Assembly: GCA_017591395.1 (NCBI GenBank)
Contig: WEDG01000280.1
Span: 62,001-126,000 of the forward strand
DNA from: Schistocephalus solidus
Taxonomy: Eukaryota; Platyhelminthes; Cestoda; Diphyllobothriidea; Diphyllobothriidae
Length of the DNA: 64,000 bases
Direction: 5' to 3'
A model generated the notes under the pieces. It ran no database searches and was not told where the DNA came from. It saw only the letters and a program-made list of their open reading frames with translations. The position numbers and the translations under genes are program-made. This document shows, piece by piece, positions 50,339-57,000 of the stretch; position 1 is the first letter of the stretch, and each line of letters begins with the position of its first letter.

Positions 50339-51045
50339 AATAAATGTGTGTGTGTGTTTCAAATTATTCTCACCTTACCTGCATTGTGCATGTGCGTTAA
50401 AAAAAACCTCGTCAATCTGTTGCAAAACATCTTGGAGACCATGAAGATTCACATTTGAAACGGTGCCACAAATCATTATACCTCAAAGCACGTTTGAGCA
50501 TGAAACTTTTGGTGTCAACCTATTACCTTACCTTCATACTCACCGTGAAATGCCTGTGTCAATTTCGGGATTTACAAAAACTGCAACGCGAAATATGGGC
50601 TACGTAATTGAGGATTCAGAAAACATTTTATCTGCCGTTATACGCTTTCACAAATTGTTTGATTTATCATACGTTAAGTAAAGCGTATAGCAATAAAAAC
50701 ATAGTTTCAAAAGCATAATTGAAAAGCATCTTTACAACGAAAGTAACGCATTACCATTAGATTGGGTTGTGATAGTACTCAGAGAAACGGTAGAGCTCTG
50801 ATCAGCGTACACGGCAGCAAAGAGTATTGTGTAAGATACACCGGGAAGCAAATCTCCGAGAAAGCCCTCACGAGTAGTGGCACTGATGTTTTTTGCATGT
50901 GTTATAGACCACATATCCACATTGGAGAATGCCTTTAGTTCAAAATGTTGAACCTTGTAATTTGTGAGGCTTAGTTCTGTCCAATAAAATTGCAAGTTAA
51001 CGTCATGCACCAGTGCGACGTCCACTGACCAGCGGAAAGGATGAT
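8524..51045 (-). CDS. FN3-array, mucin-tailed, probably GPI-anchored surface glycoprotein (gene span, 5' end missing)
   Basis: Eleven exons on the minus strand join in a single frame: 51045-50755, 48521-48209, 48094-47801, 44828-44517, 44413-44120, 39335-39021, 38082-37795, 26323-26009, 22599-22285, 11592-11278 and 9656-8524. Every junction is phase 1 with AG acceptors and GT donors, and the split codons resolve to sensible residues, for example A|TC giving Ile in P-I-PSAPFNV. The product would be ten FN3 modules, then a Thr/Ser/Pro-rich repeat region and a hydrophobic C-terminus. FN3 arrays usually mediate extracellular adhesion or recognition. N-X-S/T sequons and the mucin-like tail point to a heavily glycosylated surface protein. 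No kinase, phosphatase or transmembrane-plus-cytoplasmic region follows, so this is not a complete receptor phosphatase. One exon has a frameshift. No start exon was found up to 64000, so the 5' end probably lies behind a long intron. I do not recognise a named orthologue. Confidence 0.72.
9657..11277 (-). other. Last intron of the FN3 gene
   Basis: This 1.6-kb intron lies between the final FN3 exon and the mucin exon. It starts with GTAATT on the minus strand and ends in CTATCAG. Overlapping frames at 10681-11124 (minus) include the pieces VLWSPNAP and a TCATGATCTGC stretch that recalls the VHDLP segment of exon 22599-22285. They are out of frame with each other, and I cannot support an exon there. 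Nothing else is recognised. Confidence 0.6.
11278..11592 (-). CDS. FN3 module 10 (type A) exon
   Basis: This 315-bp exon has acceptor TTAG|AT and donor G|GTAATT, both phase 1. It encodes one complete FN3 module. The B-strand/C-strand Trp segment is LSWDPPFEQNIKIL, the E-F loop segment is NLPADCKINAKIKM, and the G-strand closes with GNWSEVVRVKTNA. It has NGT, NHT and NWS sequons. It closely resembles module 8 (26323-26009), sharing the PF.Q.IKIL...INLQFN segment, so these two are probably sister duplicates with module 9 between them. It joins the mucin exon directly. The domain call is secure; the partner or ligand is unknown. Confidence 0.88.
11593..22284 (-). other. 10.7-kb intron carrying the 43-bp minisatellite
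   Basis: This is the intron between modules 9 and 10. From 11593 to 14885 and from 18787 to 22284 I see no supportable gene, only short frames, including a slightly GC-richer set at 18968-19415 and 20282-21316 that may be old transposon debris. Around 14470-14640 on the minus strand, a piece reading FLPGTQSYFEL resembles the LPG..Y segment of a B-type FN3 module but has no exon context. The centre (14886-18786) is the minisatellite listed separately. Confidence 0.6.
14886..18786 (+). repeat. 43-bp minisatellite, about 90 units
   Basis: A tandem array of imperfect 43-bp units fills 3.9 kb. The core of a unit reads TCAGCTGGTGGAAGTGGTGC, followed by AGGCTTCAATGATTCTGGCG or a close variant. Most units keep CAGCTGGTGGAAGTGG, and variation concentrates in the spacer after GATTCTG. 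A higher-order period is visible at about 15357-15700, where CAGCCGTTGG recurs at 15357, 15529 and 15699, about four units (172 bp) apart. Because 43 is not a multiple of three, the reading frame rotates every unit, so the open frames of up to 119 codons inside it are artefacts of the repeat and not genes. Confidence 0.95.
22285..22599 (-). CDS. FN3 module 9 (type A) exon
   Basis: This 315-bp exon has acceptor TTTCAG|TC, donor G|GTAATT, and phase 1 at both ends. Its first bases complete an Ile codon with the A left by module 8, giving P-I-P-S-A-P-F-N-V, a standard FN3 linker. Key segments are IRWRPPHNIGHKLEYY, DLPSETGIAVTM and GTWSDAVHVTTPP. It lacks the LPADC cysteine found in most A modules, having Ser-Glu-Thr there. 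It is therefore the most divergent A module and may fold without whatever that cysteine does. Confidence 0.88.
22600..26008 (-). other. 3.4-kb intron between modules 8 and 9
   Basis: AT-rich DNA. Short frames at 24592-25536 on both strands show no domain and no splice context. I see no repeat or mobile element that I can name. Confidence 0.55.
26009..26323 (-). CDS. FN3 module 8 (type A) exon
   Basis: This 315-bp exon has acceptor TTTTTTAG|AT and donor A|GTAAGT, a full consensus, in phase 1. Segments are LSWDAPFQQDIKIL, KLPADCEINVKVRI and ESWSKIVRVKTQP, with an NKT sequon in the middle. It is the closest relative of module 10. It is also the first of three consecutive A modules, where the A-B alternation of the rest of the protein stops. 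Confidence 0.88.
26324..27783 (-). other. Part of an 11.5-kb intron, left of the Penelope-like element
   Basis: No gene is recognised here. A minus frame at 26702-26932 and a plus frame at 27240-27434 have no domain or splice context. The whole intron runs to 37794 and holds a PLE, a SINE and a LINE. Confidence 0.5.
27784..28215 (-). repeat. Inverted terminal repeat, left arm of the Penelope-like element
   Basis: The minus-strand 3' end of the element holds the C-terminal coding tail (V-N-A-K-E-A-F, then V-L-C-A-Q-K-N) and the 3' UTR. It matches 30250-30691 on the plus strand. The outermost 24 bases (27784-27807) are an exact reverse complement of 30668-30691. Similarity continues inward over about 430 bp with scattered differences. 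Confidence 0.85.
30250..30691 (+). repeat. Inverted terminal repeat, right arm (3' end of a second PLE copy)
   Basis: On the plus strand this is the end of a PLE: the C-terminal coding tail with VNAKEAFRVIYNVPSNFSKF (30288-30347) and V-L-C-A-Q-K-N in a shifted frame, then the same 3' UTR as the left arm. It sits head-on to the main minus-strand copy. It is thus either an inverted, truncated second insertion or the inverted pseudo-LTR known from Penelope elements. Confidence 0.85.
30692..31949. other. Intronic spacer between PLE and SINE/LINE
   Basis: AT-rich, with no recognised gene. Minus-strand frames at 31181-31529 have no domain. A short telomere-like run, TTAGGTTTAGGTT on the minus strand, lies near 31898 but is too short to interpret. 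Confidence 0.5.
31950..32040 (-). mobile_element. tRNA-derived SINE head
   Basis: On the minus strand, a box A-like TGGCTGAGTGGTAAACG (32022-32006) is followed by a box B-like GGTTCAATCC (31978-31969). This is the spacing of an internal RNA polymerase III promoter. No complete tRNA cloverleaf or anticodon arm is convincing, so this looks like a tRNA-derived SINE and not a tRNA gene. It abuts the 5' end of the LINE on the opposite strand. Confidence 0.6.
32060..35945 (+). mobile_element. CR1-like non-LTR retrotransposon (LINE), inactive, nearly full length
   Basis: The order of parts is complete though broken by stops and frameshifts. ORF1 (about 32110-33110) has a charged, coiled-coil-like start and then EKAFRFGKLIKS and GVFFKQDLSPAERKNCRQL. 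The APE-type endonuclease (33207-33840) has MYTNALSMLSNLNELK, DIISLTEAWLS, the G-D-L-N-A-P-H box and a final S-D-H-V-V-L. The reverse transcriptase (about 34460-35260) includes SLGPDEIPAKLLKEL, the RFLTWIESFLTG stretch and the catalytic F-A-D-D at 35133-35144. The C-terminal region ends at 35937 with EAWNNLHLYVVMSDSLEVFK. The FADD box is intact, but no long frame survives. It lies antisense within the FN3 gene intron. Confidence 0.85.
35946..37794 (-). other. Intron remainder, including a GC-richer block
   Basis: A block at about 36070-36330 is clearly GC-richer than its surroundings and may be an old repeat or SINE, but I find no pol III boxes or protein in it. The rest is AT-rich, with nothing recognised up to the exon at 37795. 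Confidence 0.45.
37795..38082 (-). CDS. FN3 module 7 (type B) exon
   Basis: This 288-bp exon has acceptor TTGCAG|CT and donor G|GTACTA, both phase 1. It encodes a B-type module: A-P-L-D-L-S-S entry, the Trp segment LNFTWTNATFEEAG, then GLIPGRTYETAIVAVYG and an exit through GLHRMPT. B modules lack the LPADC and WSE..VKT motifs of A modules. They share instead a G-[LI]-[LI]-P-G-x-x-Y motif before strand F. NFT and NAT are sequons. This is the last B module, and only A modules follow it. Confidence 0.87.
38083..39020 (-). other. Intron between modules 6 and 7
   Basis: This 938-bp intron has nothing recognised inside. In the two neighbouring A-B pairs the equivalent intron is only 103 and 114 bp, so this one has grown or the others have shrunk. 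Confidence 0.7.
39021..39335 (-). CDS. FN3 module 6 (type A) exon
   Basis: This 315-bp exon has acceptor TTTTTAG|CC and donor G|GTAATT, both phase 1. It starts P-T-A-P-R-N-V-K-A, a textbook FN3 A-strand. The Trp segment is LVWEPPMQPGGYLDEY, then HLPADCVIQIMI and GQWSEAIYVKTS. It is preceded by the C| left by module 5, completing a Pro codon. The frame is intact throughout. Confidence 0.88.
39336..42149 (-). other. Intron between modules 5 and 6, part outside the PLE
   Basis: This holds the SINE at 39884-40025. Elsewhere it is mostly AT-rich. A GC-richer tract at 41100-42000 has short frames on both strands without a domain and may be repeat-derived. Around 41740, CACGTGGCTAGTCACTGATG followed by GGTTCGAATA looks like a pol III box pair, but the spacing is too tight to call. 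Confidence 0.5.
39884..40025 (+). mobile_element. tRNA-derived SINE
   Basis: Box A-like TGGCTCAGTGATTAGAG (39891-39907) is followed by box B-like GGTTTGATCC (39935-39944). A tail with CTAACGATGGCTGC and CCTTTGTC comes next. A related tail without clear boxes lies at 49921-50030. The head resembles a tRNA, but no cloverleaf folds cleanly, which is usual for SINEs. Confidence 0.65.
42150..43640 (+). mobile_element. Penelope-like retroelement of a second lineage, truncated and inactive
   Basis: On the plus strand, the RT remnant contains YLAEAFLQELAARVSQTK (42379-42432). The catalytic box then lies in a shifted frame as WMRYVDDTCVTL, with Y-V-D-D at 42441-42452. A GIY-YIG endonuclease follows at 43009-43203 with GVVYQVGCLDCHTNYC, and then the C-terminal tail R-S-H-V-T-M-H and FGFRSAQVVS. 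Sequence after 43200 continues to a degenerate end near 43640. This lineage differs in its endonuclease core from the element at 27784-30691. The N-terminal part before 42150 is not recognised. Frameshifts and stops make it non-functional. Confidence 0.75.
44120..44413 (-). CDS. FN3 module 5 (type B) exon
   Basis: This 294-bp exon has acceptor TTATCAG|AC and a perfect donor C|GTAAGT, both phase 1. It is a B-type module with NWSIKVETANESTLQFYW near the start and GLPPGRLYDTLLTALYA before strand F. It exits E-H-S-T-N-A-C. It is separated from module 4 by only 103 bp, so modules 4 and 5 form a compact A-B pair. Sequons NWS, NES and NTT suggest heavy N-glycosylation. Confidence 0.88.
44517..44828 (-). 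CDS. FN3 module 4 (type A) exon
   Basis: This 312-bp exon has acceptor CCGTTTAG|CT and donor G|GTAACC, both phase 1. Segments are APGEVRDF at entry, LTWLPPLQIGGELSYY, SKLPADCDIYVRI and GNWSEMLHVKTYA. It carries the conserved A-module cysteine in LPADC plus a second Cys a few residues later (R-A-C-T-T). It pairs with module 5 across a short intron. Confidence 0.88.
44829..47800 (-). other. Intron between modules 3 and 4
   Basis: This 3-kb intron holds a PLE 3' fragment (45479-46090). The remainder is AT-rich. A plus frame at 46394-46660 (88 codons) has no domain. Nothing else is recognised. Confidence 0.6.
45479..46090 (-). mobile_element. Penelope-like element, 3' fragment with GIY-YIG endonuclease
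   Basis: On the minus strand an open frame of 193 codons begins near 46060. It reads CTYLLTGSCSAGYIGWTVGP, a diverged GIY-YIG core, then HKHIPDRPGRGKHQSISS and the tail DTNHQIDANEAIQITYW. It is related to the C-terminus of the element at 27784-30691 (V-N-A-K-E-A-F there, I-D-A-N-E-A-I here) but is distinct. The reverse transcriptase is missing. The frame stays open to 45479, past the usual end of such proteins, with no identifiable domain in its last hundred residues. I read it as a 5'-truncated insertion in the gene's intron. Confidence 0.72.
47801..48094 (-). CDS. FN3 module 3 (type B) exon
   Basis: This 294-bp exon has acceptor TTTTAG|AC and donor G|GTATTT, both phase 1. It enters D-P-E-R-L-N-W-T-V. 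The Trp segment is STLLFTWSPSLSGAEKL, followed by REGLLGGLLPGTKYETLLVA (47946-47887). It exits through A-G-L-H-S-T-K-S. NWT, NES and NHT are sequons. It follows module 2 after a 114-bp intron, so the two form an A-B pair like modules 4-5. Confidence 0.88.
48209..48521 (-). CDS. FN3 module 2 (type A) exon, with a one-base frameshift
   Basis: The exon has acceptor TTTTTTAG|CC and donor G|GTAATG. The first half reads APSEVRNIRV and VEWDPPLQTGGVLEKY. The second half, in another frame, reads GTFQVIETGIRP, DLPGDSEVEVRM and RRSEPLRVRTLA. The exon is 313 bp where its paralogues are 312 or 315. Removing one base from the A5 run (T5 on the plus strand, 48391-48395) restores one frame and a length of 312. 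That pattern fits either a homopolymer sequencing error or a very recent inactivating insertion. Both halves are otherwise well conserved. The LPADC cysteine is replaced (L-P-G-D-S). Confidence 0.82.
49430..49690 (-). pseudogene. Decayed duplicate of FN3 module 2 exon and its downstream intron
   Basis: On the minus strand this aligns by eye with 48120-48370, meaning the second half of the module 2 exon plus its following short intron. Peptide traces are I-Q-M-Q (E-V-R-M-Q in module 2) and SEAVCMRTLA (SEPLRVRTLA in module 2). The intron shares TTCCGTTTGA and GATCTGTGG...ATAAAGCTG (plus strand). The splice donor has been lost (TTGCCACTTTT where module 2 has TTGCTGGTAAT). Because intron and exon were copied together, this is a DNA-level duplication and not a processed copy. 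Confidence 0.6.
49921..50030 (+). mobile_element. Possible SINE tail fragment
   Basis: GATGGCTAACCAGCCAGAAA and TCCATTGCCTTTGTC resemble the downstream part of the SINE at 39884-40025 (GATGGCTGCTAAACC..., TTTCCTTTGTC). No box A or box B is clear upstream, so this would be a 5'-truncated or diverged copy. Confidence 0.35.
50301..50360. repeat. TA / TG microsatellite
   Basis: About eleven TA dinucleotides (50307-50328) are followed by a mixed TATAAA stretch and then six or seven TG units (50345-50357). Intronic. Confidence 0.95.
50755..51045 (-). CDS. FN3 module 1 (type B) exon, most 5' exon found
   Basis: This 291-bp exon has acceptor CTTTCAG|AT and donor G|GTAATG, both phase 1. It is a B-type module that enters D-H-P-F-R-W-S-V-D-V and has NLQFYWTELS and REGFLGDLLPGVSYTILFAA (50886-50827). 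It exits T-I-T-T-Q-S-N. Its phase-1 entry means at least one more coding exon lies upstream. By the A-B pattern, an A module would be expected directly before it, but none is visible in the window. Confidence 0.87.
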
Positions 51046-54000
51046 CTGAAAGTTAAGATTTTGAAACCCGTTAAGTAGCCACATTGACTTGAAGAATGCT
51101 GCGCACTCAAGTATTTGTAATGTTAAGAATGGTTTTAGTGGCAATCACTAGTACAGATGCACTATTTTGTTGACATTTGTGCTCTCTGATGGAAAAAAAA
51201 ACATTTTTAAATGCAGCAAACACTAAAAGCCTAACTTTTCTCGAATGCATGAGGCAACAATGCCATCGGCATTTTAGGTTTTCACTAGAAAAAGCTTAGC
51301 ATATTTGGAAAAATATAGTTAGTTTTTCTGTTTATGTTTGAACCTTCTCAGCAAGCTCGTCGGCACACTATGGACGGAGTAAAATCTCCATTTAAATCTT
51401 ACGCGTGTCTAGTAAAATATTTTATGGTTGGCCGACGTCTGCACCAACGTGCAGAACTTGCATTTTAAGGTGAAAATGCACACACTGGAACGAATGCGTG
51501 GGTATTATCAGAAATGATGTGATGTACTGGAAGCAATGCTGTCAGGTGAGGCATCCATCCATCGCATATCTACGAAGATGCCACATACGAAATCCTCAAG
51601 AATAAATTAAATAGCACATCTAATCCGGAAGGAATACAAAAAAAAATAAGCAGTTACAGACACTGACATTGGCCGACTTAAAATCTATTGTTAATAAAGG
51701 ATGCATGGTCAATTATTTTGTACACCTCCGATAGTCTCAAGATAATCTGGGATAATATTCTCGAAACAGTATGGGCAATGACTGCCTGTAAATACCACAA
51801 AACTTCAATAAGTATTTCTAAAACGAAACTACTGAACACAAAAGCTGGCAATACGGGTTAAGGTGTAAAGCACGAAAGGAGCCTTAAAAAATAATTAACA
51901 TCCGCACCATCGTAAGAGAAGTAGGGTTGCTTTGCCAAACCAATTTGACCTATTTACATGAACCTACACGAAATGGTACCCTTAACATACATTCTAACGC
52001 CAATCTTTACCTCTTGCATTAAGGTCTTTATGATAAGCGTTCTCTGTCGGTTTTTAGGAGTTGCAGAAGCAATCTTTACCAATTCACGGGTGAAAAGTTA
52101 TATTTATTAAATAGTTGTAGCTCTTTCTTATATAAAGTCTTATGCTACTCTTACTTCAAGAAGCGTCTTTATATAGTTCTTTACTATAAAATATCAATTC
52201 GCATGTAGGCATGAATGCGAAACATAATAAAAATAAAATAAAACATAATAAAATAAATCTTATACGTCTTAATTCAATAATTTGCTATATAAATTCGACT
52301 TTCATGTAGGCATGTGTGCGAAGCAACCACATTAAATTATCTAGATCATATTGTGATTGTTTTATTGAAACCACGAATACGAATGTATTTTCAAGAAACA
52401 GATAACATTTAGGTATAATTATCAGTAATATTCATATATCCACATGAATCAAAAAATGAATGCAACACAATCCCTAGCAGGGAATTTAAATGGCTTGAGG
52501 AAACAAATGCATGTTGCTTTAAGGTTTATTCGTTTATGCTAGTTGCTAGCATCTTAATAGAACAAATTGCACGTACTCAATTTGAATTTTATTTGCTGTT
52601 TTGGTTAAGACAAAATTTTTAACAACACTCTCACTCACAAAATATCACTTTTAGTGTGATTTCAGATTGATTATTGCGCAGATGTCGGTTTTCCTGGGGT
52701 TCCTCTCTGAACACCAACAAGCATTACACTTTGCAAGAAGCAATTACCTTAATTGTTGGCATTGTCTCCAATGAATTGAAATGGTCTTATAACTTTGTTA
52801 TCGTTTATAGATAGCATGAACCAATTTGTCTTGCATTTTTTAATTATTAGTGAAGTATCCTTTCAAATAATGGGTTTAAAGAAATACATATTTCAATTTA
52901 AATAAAACTTTTTGTTTGAATTTATTTGAATGATACATACTTTTGCAAATAAATGCAGAAACTGCAACCTACAATTTGCATATTTTTGATTTGAAGAATT
53001 TTAAACATTCCTATGTTATTTTTGGGTAATGTATTATAGGGCACATACAATTTTGCAGTAGAAAAGGACCAATCAACAAGTGAAAATTGTGAGACCTAAT
53101 GAAGTAACATTTCAAAATCTTAACTTAACACGAAACTTGCAACTATGTTGATACTACAGTTTTCAATTTATTTAGGAATATAAATTAAAAGAGGGAGAAT
53201 GTTCTACCAAATAAGTATAAAAAAAGAATATTTACTGCACTTCTGCTCTATATTATACATAAATGCATAAGGAAACCTAAAATGAGAATATAAGTGGAGA
53301 ATAAATTAGGTGTTTTATTGAGTGTGGTAAGTATATTCATCTGAAAGTTCCCTCGTTCTAAAGGCTAGCATGCCGATATGACTTAAATATTTGAGGATGG
53401 AGCAATATTTTCATTAACCTTAACATGCAATTTTTTTAATAGATTTATAATGGGGTATGTATAATATAATTTCCTTTTTTTAAATTGCATAACCTTTTTG
53501 AGGAATATCATACATTTAATTTATCTGAACATTTCGTTTACTGGTTAAAAATAAATTTTGACTTTTTAAATTGACTGCTATCACAGGAGATATGGTAAAG
53601 AATTTAAAGAAAATAAAAATAATTTTAATTTGAATATATATATATTCTTTGCTTTTATAAAAGAAACATGATTATCTTTTTAATATTTCGTCTTACGTTA
53701 AAAGGACATGAATGAGAAATTCTGTCATTTCGCAAAAACTTTACAAAAATTTGAGCTTTTTATTTTACCTTCGCTCTACCACATGACTTCGTTTATCATA
53801 CGTTTGGCAGCTGCGATAGGAAATAAAAATATTGGAACACGTAGTATCCCGCTTTTTCGTTTTTGGTTTATGCTTAACCAAATAAATGTAATTAAAATCA
53901 TCCATCCTTAGGAGGTGATGTAAATTACCTTGAAATATTTTATCTCCAAATTCAAATTATAAACCTGTTTAAACATTATTGATTGACGTTACCCGCTCAT

Positions 54001-57000
54001 GTTGATAATTATATCTCGCTTTTACTAAAACCGGTTTCCCTTATTTCTGCTTGATGATGACCAAGTGTTTTCCTTTTAAAGCAGTACCATTTCAAAAAGC
54101 GGAAAATTAAGTGCACATGCAAGTGACAACAAATTCAACCCTATTGCGCAACTTGAACAGTCAAGGAGAAAAAAAGTAATGTCCAATGCGCAAATTGAAA
54201 CGTCTTCGTGATCACAACAATCTTGTTAAAGTAAATAATTAATGGTTATAAATAGAGAGCTTTATTCGTTTTTTTCAAGTAAAAATCCCTCTTTTTTACA
54301 GAAATAAGTGTTGAACTGCCCTTAATTTTTACGTTTTTCCATTTTTATTCCATATGCTGACCTGCGATACATGTGAACGCATTTTTTTATAAGAAAAACG
54401 ATCAAATTTAACACGGAAATCGATTAAGAAGCAATAGAAGCTTACAAAATTATGCTACGCAATTTTCTGAAAATAAATGTTGTGCTGGACGATAAGAACC
54501 TTTTGTTAAGACTTAAAAGAACAATGCGTTGTGGCCATCACCACCTCCAGTCTTTTTGACTATGTCTTGAAACCAAGAACAATTAAGTAAGAACAAAGAA
54601 TGTACAGTAGATTCTATTTAAATCCACTATCGCTTAAAACTAATTAGCGCGCAACTGAACGTCCTTAAACCACCCTTCCATTGTGAATACGGTGGACATC
54701 ATCAAATTTTAACGGTGAAACAGATGTTCTCACTTCCAAGATAGCAAATCACCCTATATTTGGAAGGACAGGGAATCAATGTTAGGGGTGATAATGGAAT
54801 ATGCACTTTCCTTCTGGCAGGACGTTTAAGGTGACGAAATTATGAAGTCTTATTGTTTGTTCATTCAGTCAAATATTTTGATAACCCTGGCGTGCTTCTT
54901 ACATTTAAATCTTAAATTCAAAGACATATTGTTAATTAGAAAAGATGATTAAGTTTGTTTTTTATGCTGATTATCACTAACTGAATGGCAAAAAAGTAGA
55001 ATGCCGCCTTTTGAGAAAGTTTTTTTTCAAAAGAATTAAATATAAACAAAACGTTAAAACAACTACTTAGATAACAAAATATTTAAAATAGTTTTGATTC
55101 CTTGTTACGCTAAAATAAATTCAACAGAAAAAATACATGCACATATAATTGATTTTCTTGTTTGTTTTTTGATTGCATCTTTTATCCTCATTAGAAGTAT
55201 ATTATTTGGCTCAAATAAGCTCCCTTTATTCATACTTATTTTAAGCCTTACCTATATTTACATTCGCTGTTTAAATTTAAAAACTGCCAACTATATAATT
55301 TAGTTTATAGGAATGCAAATATGTTAATAAAAAATATTTTAATTTTTTTCTATAATTCCAACTAATGTGGCATACAAAGAATATGCAACAAGAAAAACAA
55401 ATAAAAAACGACAAATTAGGTTTAAGTTGATAGTTCAAGTAAGAAAAACGTTCAAAATGCAAAACCCTTCATAGATTTAAGTTTTATGTTCTTCAATTTA
55501 TAAATATGATACATAATTAATTTCAAAGTGTTTAAAAGAAAAGGCATTTTTTATGTATTTTCTAAATATAAGCACGTGCAGTTATAAGGTATAATAAATC
55601 ATTCAACAAATAGCTATCATTTTTGAGGGTTTTTTTCTGCTGTTCAAAATAAGCTCATTGGGCATTTCCTGTGCCCGAGTGGCAGACATGTTTTCGGACC
55701 ATTCTGCAGGATAGTCAATATAACACACAAAGGTACAATTCTTTAAAATCAAAAAATATTTAAGATAGATATCTAAAGGTTTGTGAGATAAAACATAACC
55801 TGCATATTTAAGCCAGGATTATCCAAAAATTGCATTTTTTATTAAGGTACTATAAAAAATTGCTTTAACATAGTAATTATGAACGCATTTTGGCGAAGCG
55901 GAGCATTTCTGCCATACTCACCGGAAAGGAAACTTTCATAGCGCTGGAAAACAAGGAGTTTGTTTAAGCATTTCGCGTGCTTGTAGCCTTCGAGAGGAAA
56001 ACTTGCACATTGCTTCGACAACCAGAGTGTCCACAGGAGAAATTGCCATTTTTCCATTGCGAAGCTGATTCAACGATTATTTAAAGAATAAAACTTTTCG
56101 AAAGAACAGGCTTATATATAGCCTGACTCAGTGGCCGTCTGCTGTCTTTGGTGGCTGTGCTTGGCTGCAGTGAGCTCGCAGCTGGACTTTTAAAGTTCAT
56201 GGAATTTTTCCTACGCTCCATGAGCATGGGTCATGCATGGTCTCGTAGCTTCCAACATTTGCCACGTGTTCTGCAAAAGTTTAACTTGAACGAACATGAC
56301 TTATTGGTGTAAGTGCTTATGCATGAGCTGCTGGTTAAAAAACGCCTACTTTATCTGAACAAATTTATATTATGTGATAGTTATAGTTATCTTTAGATAT
56401 AAACTTTATGTATTTAACTGTTCCTTAACCTAGGCATTTTATATTGTAAGTTCTTAATGTACATATTAAAGTATAAACACAAGTGACCTATATTGTTTAA
56501 CCAACATAGCTCCACTTACGTATGCGAAGAAAGCCATCAAGAGAACCTAAAAGTTAATAATCAGTGTTTTGATACAATGCTTGGCCATGTTTACTCACTC
56601 CACTTGAAAATGAACATTTGGTTTTTTTTCACTGACACATACGCATAAATTAATAAGTATTCCTTGTCTGCGCATTTTGTTTGCTGAAATGTAACAAGGC
56701 TCTTAAAAAAAAAGGGTTGGCACACTGATATGTTTAATGCAAACATTTGCGGTCGTTCATATGAGTAGGGCCTTATCACGGACATCTGCCTCTGTCAGAT
56801 TGAAGCGAGCTCTGAACAAATCTACACTTTATGCTTTATTATTCCTGTGTAAGCCACTGCAGATTTTTGGAAGTTTATTCTAGCACTTTAATTTTACCGA
56901 ACCCACATTCCATTTTACGTAACCAAACTATTCTCAGCTACTCTTTCAGATTACGAATAGATAATAGCTTGGTTGCTTTAGGGCAAAATAAGAACCGTTT

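Larger units (their letters stand above)
48522..50754 (-). other. Intron between modules 1 and 2
   Basis: This 2.2-kb intron holds a relic A exon (49430-49690), a SINE-like tail (49921-50030) and a TA/TG microsatellite (50301-50360). No other coding sequence is supported. Confidence 0.65.

Noticed and set aside
55277..55462. A minus frame with a hydrophobic stretch, considered as the missing signal-peptide exon
   Set aside because: Very AT-rich, Phe/Cys/Tyr-biased sequence typical of chance frames. No good donor, and more than 4 kb from the first supported exon.
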